A stretch of 5,237 bases of DNA, taken from NCBI GenBank assembly GCA_030669265.1, contig DAOVDY010000080.1:1-5237 (forward strand), read 5' to 3'. The notes below the pieces were generated by a model. That model saw only the letters and a list, made by a program, of their open reading frames with translations. It was not told the DNA's origin and did no database searches. Below, in pieces: positions 1-5,237 of the stretch; the stretch's first letter is position 1; every line of letters starts with the position of its first letter. The DNA comes from Desulfobacteraceae bacterium (GTDB lineage: Bacteria > Desulfobacterota > DSM-4660 > Desulfatiglandales > B25-G16). Position numbers and translations under genes: made by a program.

Positions 1-1814
1 ATTCTATAACCATCGTACGTTAAAACAGTCACACCATCGTCGGTAATTTCATCAATATCGCAATCGTTATAGGCCATCACCTTGTTTTGTTTTAAGTAGC
101 CAACATATCGCCATAAAAATGAGGGGTTAATATCCTTTCCAAGCTTTTTTTCTTTTCCTACGATGGTCACCTTTTTGCCTTGTTTGGCCAAGAATAGGGC
201 CAACCCGATTCCTGGCTTCAGATTTCCCCATACAACGATATTATCACCAACCTGGGCTGTTCCGTCCAGAACATCCAGTACCGAGACAACATTTTCTCGA
301 TCAAAACCAGTGGCTGTGCCCTTTATATAATTTGGCCCGGTAGCCAGAACCACAGAATCTGGCATTTCTTCTTCAATTAATTCAGGGGTTACCTCAGTGC
401 CTAAATGAAATGTGACTCCAGCTTTTTCAGCCTTAACCTTTGAAAAGCTTATCTGGCCATAGAGCTCGTCATCTCCATAGGGCGCCTTGGAGGCCTCAAT
501 AATGGTTCCGCCCAATTCTTTCCTTTTATCGTACACATGTACCTCGTGTCCTCTTTCCGCAGCCACCCAAGCACACTCGAGACCGGCAGGGCCGGCACCA
601 ACAATCATAATATTTTTTTCCATTTCTGCTGGTTTGATCTGATACTTTTCATCCCATTCATGGGCGCACACGGGATTAATGTAGCAGGTCATTGGTGCAT
701 CTCTAAAGAGCCGTGCAAGACAGACATTACATGCAACACAGGGTCTTATCTCATCCTCTGTTCCTTCCAGAACCTTTTTGGGCAGCAGTGGATCGGCAAT
801 CATGGGTCGACACATTTCCCACATATCCAGCTTGCCCTCTCCAATCGCTTTATCAGGTAGATCAGGGAGAAAGAGTCGATATGCCATGCAGACCGGAATT
901 GTGATATGTTGTTTGGCGCGTTCAGCTAAGGGGATCCATTTACCTTGAGGGATGTCTCTGCTGATCACAGGGTAGATTGATTCTTGCCAGCCTAAGGTAA
1001 CACTCATGTAGTCCACTCCTGCTTCCTCAGACATTTCATAGGTGATCATGGATTCTTCGGGTGTGTTTCCACCCACATCATCTAAGAGTTCATCAGAACA
1101 AAGCCTGATCCCCACAGGGACATCGCCACATACTTTCTTCACTTCTTGAATGAGCTCTACAACAAATCTCATCCTTCCTCGTATATCTCCACCATACTCA
1201 TCGGTCCGCCTGTTGGTGTAGCTGGATACAAAGTTAGAAAGGAGATAGCCCACAATTCCTGAAATCTCAACGATGTCAAACCCTGCCTTAAGCAGTCTTT
1301 CTGTGGCCTCAATGTGTTCTTTAAGGCACTGTTTGATATCTGCTTTGGTCATTTCTTGGACTGGCCGAAAAATCCTCAATCGCTGGGGAACAGGGGATGG
1401 CCCCTGGCAATATTCTGTCTCAATCGCACCGACCCGTCCACAGTGCATCAACTGGCAGCCGGCGACTGCCTTTTCTTCGTGAATAGCATCGGCAAGTCGT
1501 TTCAGGCCAGGTATGAATTTATCATCCCAGGCTGCGGCCTGACCAACGTATCCTTGACCCTGGCGGTTTTTATCCATATATACACCCTGCATCGTGCATA
1601 TACCGCCGACAACACCTTTGGCCCTTTCCCGCAGATAGGCTACGCCTGCATCAGTAACAAATCCGTCTTCGGCATTTAAGTTGTCTTCTGTTGCAGCATA
1701 CTTGATTCGATTCGGGATCGTGAGGGTGCCTATATCAATAGGCTTGAACAGATGAGGGTATTTTTTTGCCCCCGGGTATGATGAATAGTCCCATTCAAAT
1801 AGTATCTTACCCAT
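1..1814 (-). CDS. Old Yellow Enzyme-class flavin/iron-sulfur oxidoreductase (2,4-dienoyl-CoA reductase / TMADH-like), 3' end cut by window edge
   Basis: Seen: an uninterrupted frame of 604 codons from ATG 1814, preceded by AAGGAGG at 1823-1829 with an 8-nt spacer; it runs off the left edge. Residues about 20-355 form a TIM-barrel flavin domain: PNR at 34-36, QLMHCGR with His124, GYLL with Tyr190, then NRRTDEYGG. A [4Fe-4S] motif follows with Cys359, 362, 365 and 377 (CxxCNVC, as in TMADH; FadH has CxxCxxxC). The FAD domain has GAGPAG at 406-411 and LATG ending at 493. Known: relatives use FMN, FAD and one [4Fe-4S] cluster to reduce C=C bonds of enoyl-CoA-like substrates, or to oxidise amines; E. 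coli FadH has about 670 residues, so roughly 60-70 are missing here. Odd: the position matching FadH catalytic His252 is Gln277, and the second Rossmann motif is altered (from Gly530). No Cys follows PNR where TMADH links FMN covalently. Substrate unknown; BaiCD-like or naphthoyl-CoA-reductase-like roles are also possible. Class confident, substrate not. Confidence 0.9.
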   Translation of the reverse strand, partial: MGKILFEWDYSSYPGAKKYPHLFKPIDIGTLTIPNRIKYAATEDNLNAEDGFVTDAGVAYLRERAKGVVGGICTMQGVYMDKNRQGQGYVGQAAAWDDKFIPGLKRLADAIHEEKAVAGCQLMHCGRVGAIETEYCQGPSPVPQRLRIFRPVQEMTKADIKQCLKEHIEATERLLKAGFDIVEISGIVGYLLSNFVSSYTNRRTDEYGGDIRGRMRFVVELIQEVKKVCGDVPVGIRLCSDELLDDVGGNTPEESMITYEMSEEAGVDYMSVTLGWQESIYPVISRDIPQGKWIPLAERAKQHITIPVCMAYRLFLPDLPDKAIGEGKLDMWEMCRPMIADPLLPKKVLEGTEDEIRPCVACNVCLARLFRDAPMTCYINPVCAHEWDEKYQIKPAEMEKNIMIVGAGPAGLECAWVAAERGHEVHVYDKRKELGGTIIEASKAPYGDDELYGQISFSKVKAEKAGVTFHLGTEVTPELIEEEMPDSVVLATGPNYIKGTATGFDRENVVSVLDVLDGTAQVGDNIVVWGNLKPGIGLALFLAKQGKKVTIVGKEKKLGKDINPSFLWRYVGYLKQNKVMAYNDCDIDEITDDGVTVLTYDGYR

Positions 1815-1848
1815 ATTTCTGGCCTCCTTTTTTAGTAAAGATAATTTG

Positions 1849-1863
1849 TGTATACAGTATACA
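1849..1863. promoter_or_regulatory. 15-bp dyad, probable repressor operator
   Basis: TGTATAC-A-GTATACA is a perfect 7-bp inverted repeat around a single central base (1856). Outer bases extend the symmetry partly (TTGT at 1846, ACAAG to 1865). It sits about 5-19 bases downstream of the predicted transcription start, where a bound dimer would block initiation or early elongation. Half-sites of this GTATAC kind are known for TetR- and GntR-type dimeric repressors. No regulator gene is present in the window, so its family is unknown. Confidence 0.6.
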
Positions 1864-1874
1864 AGATAGCAAGG

Positions 1875-1903
1875 AATATATTTAAAGCCTATTTTGATGT
1901 CAA
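1875..1903 (-). promoter_or_regulatory. Sigma-70-type promoter for the flavin oxidoreductase gene
   Basis: On the minus strand, TTGACA (1898-1903) is followed after exactly 17 bases by TATATT (1875-1880). The -35 box is perfect and the -10 box differs from consensus at one position. The predicted transcription start is near 1868, giving a leader of about 54 nt before ATG 1814. It lies between the lipoprotein stop and the oxidoreductase start, so the oxidoreductase can be transcribed independently of the upstream block. Matches to consensus are seen; activity is inferred. Confidence 0.8.
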
Positions 1904-1918
1904 GAGATAAAACCCTTT

Positions 1919-2476
1919 CTATTTTTTAACAATTTTTCCCAGCTTAACCCCGAGCCAGTCTTTTAATCTATCTATCAGTGAGGGACCCTTTACGTTCAGG
2001 GTGCATTCAGCCTTTTTATCTGAAAGCATACTTACTGCCCGGGCAGTGTATGCACCGGCAGGCATTGGTGGGTTTGTTACAATTATGATGTTTTCCATCT
2101 TCTCATTTGATCCAAGTGTGGCCCTCAGGAGATCAGAAATCTTTGTCAATATTCCTACCTCAGCATTAAAGGTTCCATTTTTTTCTACATCAGCAGCTGC
2201 TACTGATAGATCAACCTTTTTTCCATTAACTGGGACGTTCAAAAGTTTTATGAATACACTATCACCTGGCTCAAAACCCGAACCGCTGAAGACAATCTTT
2301 GTGCCCTTCATCTTAGCAACACCCAGGCGAACAGTGCCGGGATTAACAATAATTTGTGGGCCCTTTATTCCCTGATCAAGGGTTTTGATTGCCTCTGAAC
2401 ATCCTGAGATCAGAAAGATATTAAAAAAAATAAGTAGAGAAATGATTGTTAATACTTTTTTAAAATTGTGTTCCAT
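1919..2476 (-). CDS. Exported lipoprotein with an Ig-like beta-sandwich domain, function unknown
   Basis: Seen: 185 codons, ATG at 2476, AAGGAGG at 2482-2488 with a 5-nt spacer, TAG stop. A basic N-terminus (HNFKK) and hydrophobic segment at 8-23 lead to a lipobox, ISGC, with Cys26 as the lipidation site. The +2 residue is Ser, not Asp, so outer-membrane sorting is expected by the E. coli rule. Residues about 41-163 look like an all-beta domain, with a GSGFEPGDSV turn at 65-74 (typical of IPT/Ig-like extracellular repeats), a DVEKNGTF strand pair near 97-104 and PAGAYTARA at 139-147. The last 20 residues (166-185) are a Lys-rich, probably amphipathic helix. It starts 24 bases after the mltG stop and is probably the last gene of the menA-mltG operon. 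The precise family is not recognised; a structural or adhesion role in the envelope is only a guess. Confidence 0.85.
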   Translation of the reverse strand: MEHNFKKVLTIISLLIFFNIFLISGCSEAIKTLDQGIKGPQIIVNPGTVRLGVAKMKGTKIVFSGSGFEPGDSVFIKLLNVPVNGKKVDLSVAAADVEKNGTFNAEVGILTKISDLLRATLGSNEKMENIIIVTNPPMPAGAYTARAVSMLSDKKAECTLNVKGPSLIDRLKDWLGVKLGKIVKK

Positions 2477-2500
2477 TGTACCCTCCTTTTTTAAAATTTA

Positions 2501-3535
2501 TTATTTCTTTTTGTTGCTCGATATAGAACGGCGTCTCTTTTGATACCGGTAAACAGCCTTATTATGTTCTGATAGGGTAGCAGAAAAATAATGACTCCCA
2601 TCATTTTTAGCCACAAAGTAAAGGTAATCTGTCTCTGCCGGGTGTACGACTGCCATTAAGGACTCTCTGCCAGAGTTGGCAATGGGCCCGGGAGGGAGTC
2701 CATAATTAAGATATGTATTGTAAGGGCCGGGGGTGCGAAGATCCTTTTTTTTCAGGTTTCCATCAAAATTGTTAAGGCCGTAGATAACCGTTGGGTCACT
2801 TTCAAGCCTCATCCTCTTTTTAAGTCGGTTAAGAAAAACTGATGCAATAATTGGCTTTTCCTCGGCAAGGCCACCTTCTTTTTCAACAATTGAGGCAAGA
2901 GTGACGATATCCTTTGCTGGCAGCAGTCTGCCTGTGGTGGATTCCTGATCTTTTATCAGGGCAGTAAAGATTTTCTGGAAACGTTTAATCATAAGGTCAA
3001 TTAATTCCCGTGCGCCTGTATCCCTGCTTATTACATAGGTGTCAGGAAAAAGATAACCCTCTAAGTTTGTTCCATCAATATGGTAGGAGGTTGCTAGGGT
3101 TTTATCCATAACTAAGGAAATAAATTCACTTATGTTAACCAGGTTCTTTTTAGCCAATAAATTAGCTATTTGTTTAGCGGTAAGTCCTTCAGGTATTGTT
3201 AACGTGTAGGTCTTGATTGCACCAGTTGATAGAATATTAAATATTCTTACCGGGGACATGGACTGGTTGAGGCTGTATTCTCCTGCCTTTATATCTTTTG
3301 TACCTCCTTTCAGGATAGCACAGAGAATAAACAAATCTTTGCTTTTGATAAGCCTTTTTCTTCGAAGTTCTATAGCAACTTCCCTGAGTCCGCTTCCCCT
3401 TTTTACTATAAAGATCGTCTCTTTTTTATCAATGCCTGCCGGGCTTATCAAGAAATACCCGAAGTAAAGGGCCATGAATGAGAAGAGGATAATAATTAAT
3501 AGCGCTAATGTAAAGATTAAACCCTTTTTAGACAT
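2501..3535 (-). CDS. mltG: Endolytic murein transglycosylase MltG (YceG family)
   Basis: Known role: an inner-membrane-anchored lytic transglycosylase that cuts nascent peptidoglycan strands and limits glycan length. Seen: one membrane segment near the N-terminus, a LysM-like region with EGLTAKQIANLLAKK, then the family signatures LEGYLFPDTY, LASIVEKE (containing the catalytic Glu), SVFLNRLKKRMRLESDPTVIYG and GLPPGPIANSG. Length (344 residues) is normal for MltG, and the C-terminus is Arg/Lys-rich. Start choice: ATG 3535 lies one base after the prenyltransferase TAA (TAA-T-ATG), the arrangement of translational coupling by reinitiation. TTG 3547 and GTG 3544 are in frame and would add four or three residues while overlapping the upstream gene. 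None of the three has a strong Shine-Dalgarno. Family call is near certain; the exact start is not. Confidence 0.95.
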   Translation of the reverse strand: MSKKGLIFTLALLIIILFSFMALYFGYFLISPAGIDKKETIFIVKRGSGLREVAIELRRKRLIKSKDLFILCAILKGGTKDIKAGEYSLNQSMSPVRIFNILSTGAIKTYTLTIPEGLTAKQIANLLAKKNLVNISEFISLVMDKTLATSYHIDGTNLEGYLFPDTYVISRDTGARELIDLMIKRFQKIFTALIKDQESTTGRLLPAKDIVTLASIVEKEGGLAEEKPIIASVFLNRLKKRMRLESDPTVIYGLNNFDGNLKKKDLRTPGPYNTYLNYGLPPGPIANSGRESLMAVVHPAETDYLYFVAKNDGSHYFSATLSEHNKAVYRYQKRRRSISSNKKK

Positions 3536-3536
3536 A

Positions 3537-4442
3537 TTATACACCAATAATTCTGCTGATAAAGAGTGCCCCGGAGATAAGGAGGCCCATAGAAATGAGT
3601 GTTTGAATAGTCAATGCCTGAGCTGGGATTATGGCTTGAAAGGAAAGGTATTCCCTCCACAGTATTTGGATTGCTCTGCTGGCCAAGAAAAAGGCTCCTA
3701 ATGAAAATAGTACGAGGAAAGGAAGCTCTATTGAATAGATGAGGAGAATAATGATCACAAAAGGAAGAAGCATCATCAGGCTATATACATAGTGCGCCTT
3801 ACTGAGACCAAGTTTTACCACCAGGTTTTTTTTATTGGCTTCCTTGTCGGCCTGATAGTCTGGAAACTGATTTATCCAGATAACGGCCATTATGAGGAAT
3901 CCGTTAGGGATTCCAAGTAAAAATGCGGACCAGGAAAGATTGTTCGTAATAACATAATAGGTACCTAAGGTGATTAAAGGGCCAAAGGCGAAAAAGATCA
4001 AGGGCTCGCCTAAGCCACGAGACATAAGGCTCAAAGGTGGACTCGAATATATCCAACCAGCTAAAAGACCGGAAAGTCCAATCAATAGAACATAGGGTCT
4101 GCCCCAAAAGGTAAACCAGAGCCCGCATGCTATCCCAATTGAAAAAAATACAATAGAGAGGGCAAGGATAGTATTGGGGTGTAGCTCATTTTCTTGAATT
4201 ACCCTGCTTCCACCACTGAATGGCGTAAGCCTGATATTAATAGGATCACTCCCTTTGGAATCATAGTAGTCATTTATAAGATTTGAACCGAGGTGGAGTG
4301 CTCCGAGACCTATGATGGCGACTACTAAAGGGAGAAGGGAAAATGATCCCCTGTGAAATGCAAAGGCAGAGGCAGTAATTAAGGGTATTATCGAACCTGC
4401 AAGAAATGGAAGCCTTAATGCCTTGAGGTATGTTTTAATCAT
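3537..4442 (-). CDS. menA: UbiA-family prenyltransferase, probable 1,4-dihydroxy-2-naphthoate polyprenyltransferase
   Basis: Known role: an integral membrane enzyme that attaches a polyprenyl tail from its diphosphate to an aromatic acid, here probably 1,4-dihydroxy-2-naphthoate, to make demethylmenaquinone. Seen (numbered from an upstream GTG at 4451, three residues longer): a strongly hydrophobic protein with about eight or nine membrane segments; the first Asp-rich diphosphate/Mg motif NDYYDSKGSD at 60-69; TPFSGGSRVI at 76-85; and the second Asp motif NQFPDYQADKE at 194-204. Length of about 301 fits MenA. Start: ATG 4442 has AGGTGA (4448-4453) five bases upstream. GTG 4451 has AAGGTGA (4461-4467) nine bases upstream and cannot be excluded. 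It is followed at once by mltG. Another UbiA acceptor, for example one in the futalosine route of menaquinone synthesis, is possible. UbiA family is sure, MenA specificity likely. Confidence 0.87.
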   Translation of the reverse strand: MIKTYLKALRLPFLAGSIIPLITASAFAFHRGSFSLLPLVVAIIGLGALHLGSNLINDYYDSKGSDPINIRLTPFSGGSRVIQENELHPNTILALSIVFFSIGIACGLWFTFWGRPYVLLIGLSGLLAGWIYSSPPLSLMSRGLGEPLIFFAFGPLITLGTYYVITNNLSWSAFLLGIPNGFLIMAVIWINQFPDYQADKEANKKNLVVKLGLSKAHYVYSLMMLLPFVIIILLIYSIELPFLVLFSLGAFFLASRAIQILWREYLSFQAIIPAQALTIQTLISMGLLISGALFISRIIGV

Positions 4443-4510
4443 GATATTCACCTAAAAATATCACCTTGCTCACGTCTGATCCTAAAACTTGTCATTCGCA
4501 ATAGGCAAAT

Positions 4511-4534
4511 GGAGTAATGGAGTATTGGAGTATT
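4511..4534 (+). repeat. Three tandem GGAGTAWT octamers; left arm of a 13-bp inverted repeat
   Basis: GGAGTAAT, GGAGTATT and GGAGTATT stand head to tail, followed by GG, just past the stop codon of the four-helix-bundle gene. The first 13 bases (4511-4523) are the exact reverse complement of 4981-4993 on the other side of that gene. Repeat and inversion are read directly from the sequence. Confidence 0.85.
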
Positions 4535-4537
4535 GGA

Positions 4538-4972
4538 TTATTCGCTGCCATATATTGCATTGCTTTCCTTCACCATCAGATGATCGGTCCACTCTCCTCT
4601 CTCTCTTTTTTGCTCCAGACTTTCTACCAGTCTTAGTAACCCATTTTCCAGTTTGTAGGATAATCTATCCAATTCTTGAAATTCCTCTTCTGTTATTTGT
4701 TTCGATTTCCGATAGGCATGAAGCCCTGAAACTGATTCACCAAGTGAGCCAAGTGCTATGTTGAGGAAGTTAAGATATTCGCGGATCGAGCGCCTGCAAT
4801 ACCCCTCAGAAATGTTTCTATGCACGGAATCGCTTGAAGCTATAGACTGTGCGGCCACCCGCTTCAATTCGAAGGGAAATCCACGAAAGACATCGCATGT
4901 CTTCACGTAATAATCAATTGCATCATTCCAAACCTTTAGTTTTTGATACCCCCGGTTCTTATTTTTTAGCAT
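4538..4972 (-). CDS. Four-helix-bundle protein of the 23S rRNA intervening-sequence (S23/Avd-like) family
   Basis: Seen: 144 codons, ATG 4972, TAA stop, GGAG at 4982-4985 nine bases upstream. The sequence begins YQKLKVWNDAIDYYVKTCDVF, the usual first-helix opening (KLxVW). It continues with Gln42, the NISEG core at 53-57, YCRRSIREYLNFL, the ALGSLGES turn at 73-80, and a final charged helix (KLENGLLRLVESLEQKRERG). Length and all-alpha pattern fit the family (about 110-140 residues). Known: relatives are encoded inside 23S rRNA intervening sequences and as free-standing genes; the fold is shared with Avd of diversity-generating retroelements. The biochemical function is unresolved, though RNA or DNA binding is suspected. 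Odd: the usual basic RR pair after the conserved Gln is absent (QSIASSDSV), which suggests a distinct subfamily. The gene sits alone between inverted repeats, and no reverse transcriptase or rRNA is in the window. Confidence 0.88.
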   Translation of the reverse strand: MLKNKNRGYQKLKVWNDAIDYYVKTCDVFRGFPFELKRVAAQSIASSDSVHRNISEGYCRRSIREYLNFLNIALGSLGESVSGLHAYRKSKQITEEEFQELDRLSYKLENGLLRLVESLEQKRERGEWTDHLMVKESNAIYGSE

Positions 4973-4980
4973 ATTACATC

Positions 4981-4993
4981 ACTCCATTACTCC
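4981..4993 (-). repeat. Right arm of the 13-bp inverted repeat, carrying the Shine-Dalgarno
   Basis: Read on the minus strand this is GGAGTAATGGAGT, identical to 4511-4523 on the plus strand. Its second GGAG (4982-4985) is also the best Shine-Dalgarno for the four-helix-bundle gene, nine bases before ATG 4972. The repeat therefore doubles as the ribosome binding site. Confidence 0.8.
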
Positions 4994-5136
4994 CTGGCCC
5001 AGACCTGTTTTAATGAGTCTCTTGTCAATAAGCTATTCATATGAAATAGATCCACTGAAGTAATATAATTCCTGCAAGTCGCGCCAGGGCGGGCCAACAC
5101 TCCATTTCTCCAATAGTCCGTGAACGGTTACATTGT
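4994..5136. other. Intergenic region upstream of the four-helix-bundle cassette
   Basis: This is 143 bases between the glycosylase-like stop and the cassette. It holds the degenerate repeat at 5099-5111 and a perfect 10-bp palindrome, TTCATATGAA, at 5036-5045, flanked by CTA and TAG with a one-base offset. A TTGACA hexamer lies at 5023-5028 on the minus strand, but no acceptable -10 box is found at normal spacing. No hairpin followed by a T-run, and no gene, is supported. Confidence 0.5.
5099..5111 (-). repeat. Degenerate third copy of the GGAG repeat
   Basis: On the minus strand GGAGAAATGGAGT differs from the cassette arm by one base in 13. It is preceded by CTATT and followed by GTTGG, which echo the GGAGTATTGG units at 4519-4534. 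It lies outside the inverted-repeat pair, between the four-helix-bundle gene and the glycosylase-like fragment. Confidence 0.6.
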
Positions 5137-5237
5137 TCATAGCTCTTTGTGTCTGAAACTCATGGATGTTTCGTTATTTAAATTATCGAGCGGACATTCG
5201 GAACAGAGTGGTTTTCTCCTGCAAAAATCTTTTCCTG
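5137..5237 (-). CDS. C-terminal end of a probable HhH-GPD / endonuclease III-like DNA glycosylase (partial)
   Basis: Seen: an open minus-strand frame enters from the right edge and ends at TGA 5139-5137, giving 32 residues. It contains GKDFCRRKPLCSECPL, which resembles the iron-sulfur loop at the end of endonuclease III/MutY proteins (HGRxxC, then KPxCxxC and PL). Known: those proteins use four cysteines (Cx6Cx2Cx5C in E. coli Nth) to hold a [4Fe-4S] cluster needed for DNA binding in base-excision repair. Here only three cysteines are visible, the first spacing is one residue shorter, and the fourth position is Asn (LDNLN). The short extension ETSMSFRHKEL ends the protein. The call rests on this motif alone; another Cys-rich protein, or chance, is possible. 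Confidence 0.45.
   Translation of the reverse strand, partial: GKDFCRRKPLCSECPLDNLNNETSMSFRHKEL

Noticed and set aside
537..1679. Several plus-strand open frames (537-860, 713-904, 1273-1482, 1314-1679)
   Set aside because: They lie wholly opposite the flavin oxidoreductase, which has clear family motifs. Their translations show no recognisable domain.
1815..1918. Intrinsic terminator after the lipoprotein gene
   Set aside because: No GC-rich hairpin followed by a T-run is visible on the minus strand; the only symmetric element is the operator-like dyad.
2001..2375. Plus-strand open frame of 124 codons opposite the lipoprotein gene
   Set aside because: It is antisense to a gene with a lipobox and strong ribosome binding site, and its translation has low-complexity, shadow-like composition.
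3213..3701. Plus-strand frames opposite the start of mltG and the end of menA
   Set aside because: They overlap two well-supported genes on the other strand and have no domain of their own.
3904..4128. Minus-strand 74-codon frame inside the prenyltransferase gene
   Set aside because: It is an out-of-frame shadow of a confidently identified UbiA-family gene.
4489..4764. Plus-strand 91-codon frame opposite the four-helix-bundle gene
   Set aside because: It is antisense to a recognised family and its first codons run through the tandem repeat.
4538..4972. Diversity-generating retroelement (because the protein fold resembles Avd)
   Set aside because: No reverse transcriptase, template repeat or variable repeat is in the window, and the sequence fits the solitary S23-type family better.
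5000..5028. TTGACA at 5023-5028 as a promoter for the four-helix-bundle gene
   Set aside because: The hexamer 17 bases downstream on the minus strand is GGTCTG, which does not resemble a -10 box, and other spacings are no better.
5037..5105. Minus-strand 22-codon hydrophobic mini-frame starting within the degenerate repeat
   Set aside because: The GGAG is only two bases from the ATG, too close for a ribosome binding site, and a frame this short is expected by chance.

Overview
The window reads as a compact piece of a Gram-negative, probably anaerobic chromosome, most like a Desulfobacterota-type sulfate reducer or syntroph. That assignment is inference. It rests on an outer-membrane-type lipoprotein, an MltG cell-wall enzyme, a MenA-like quinone prenyltransferase and a large iron-sulfur flavoenzyme of the 2,4-dienoyl-CoA reductase/trimethylamine dehydrogenase (TMADH) type. 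All genes lie on the minus strand, so transcription runs from high to low coordinates.

Layout, in the direction of transcription. (1) 5237-5137: the last 32 codons of a gene entering from the right edge, probably a HhH-GPD/endonuclease III-like DNA glycosylase. (2) 5136-4994: a short gap with a degenerate copy of a GGAG-rich repeat and a small palindrome. (3) 4993-4511: a cassette of about 480 bp, bounded by a perfect 13-bp inverted repeat, carrying one gene for a four-helix-bundle protein of the 23S rRNA intervening-sequence (S23) family. (4) 4442-1919: a tight set of menA-like prenyltransferase, mltG and an uncharacterised lipoprotein gene. The first two are separated by a single base or overlap, depending on the mltG start; the third follows after 24 bases. 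(5) 1918-1815: an intergenic region with a near-consensus sigma-70-type promoter and a 15-bp dyad just downstream of the predicted transcription start. (6) 1814-1: a flavin oxidoreductase of the Old Yellow Enzyme/FadH class, cut by the left edge after 604 codons.

How the genes relate: the prenyltransferase probably makes the lipid tail of menaquinone. MltG cuts nascent peptidoglycan at the inner membrane, and the lipoprotein is exported to the envelope, so the middle block is envelope and membrane related. The flavoenzyme has its own promoter and apparent operator and is best seen as a separately controlled catabolic or redox gene. Two features set it apart from textbook FadH: a Gln where the catalytic His is expected, and a broken second Rossmann glycine motif. 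The four-helix-bundle cassette looks like an insertion between the glycosylase gene and the menA block.

No tRNA, rRNA, CRISPR array or insertion sequence was seen, and no convincing intrinsic terminator. There is no gene-free stretch above 300 bases.
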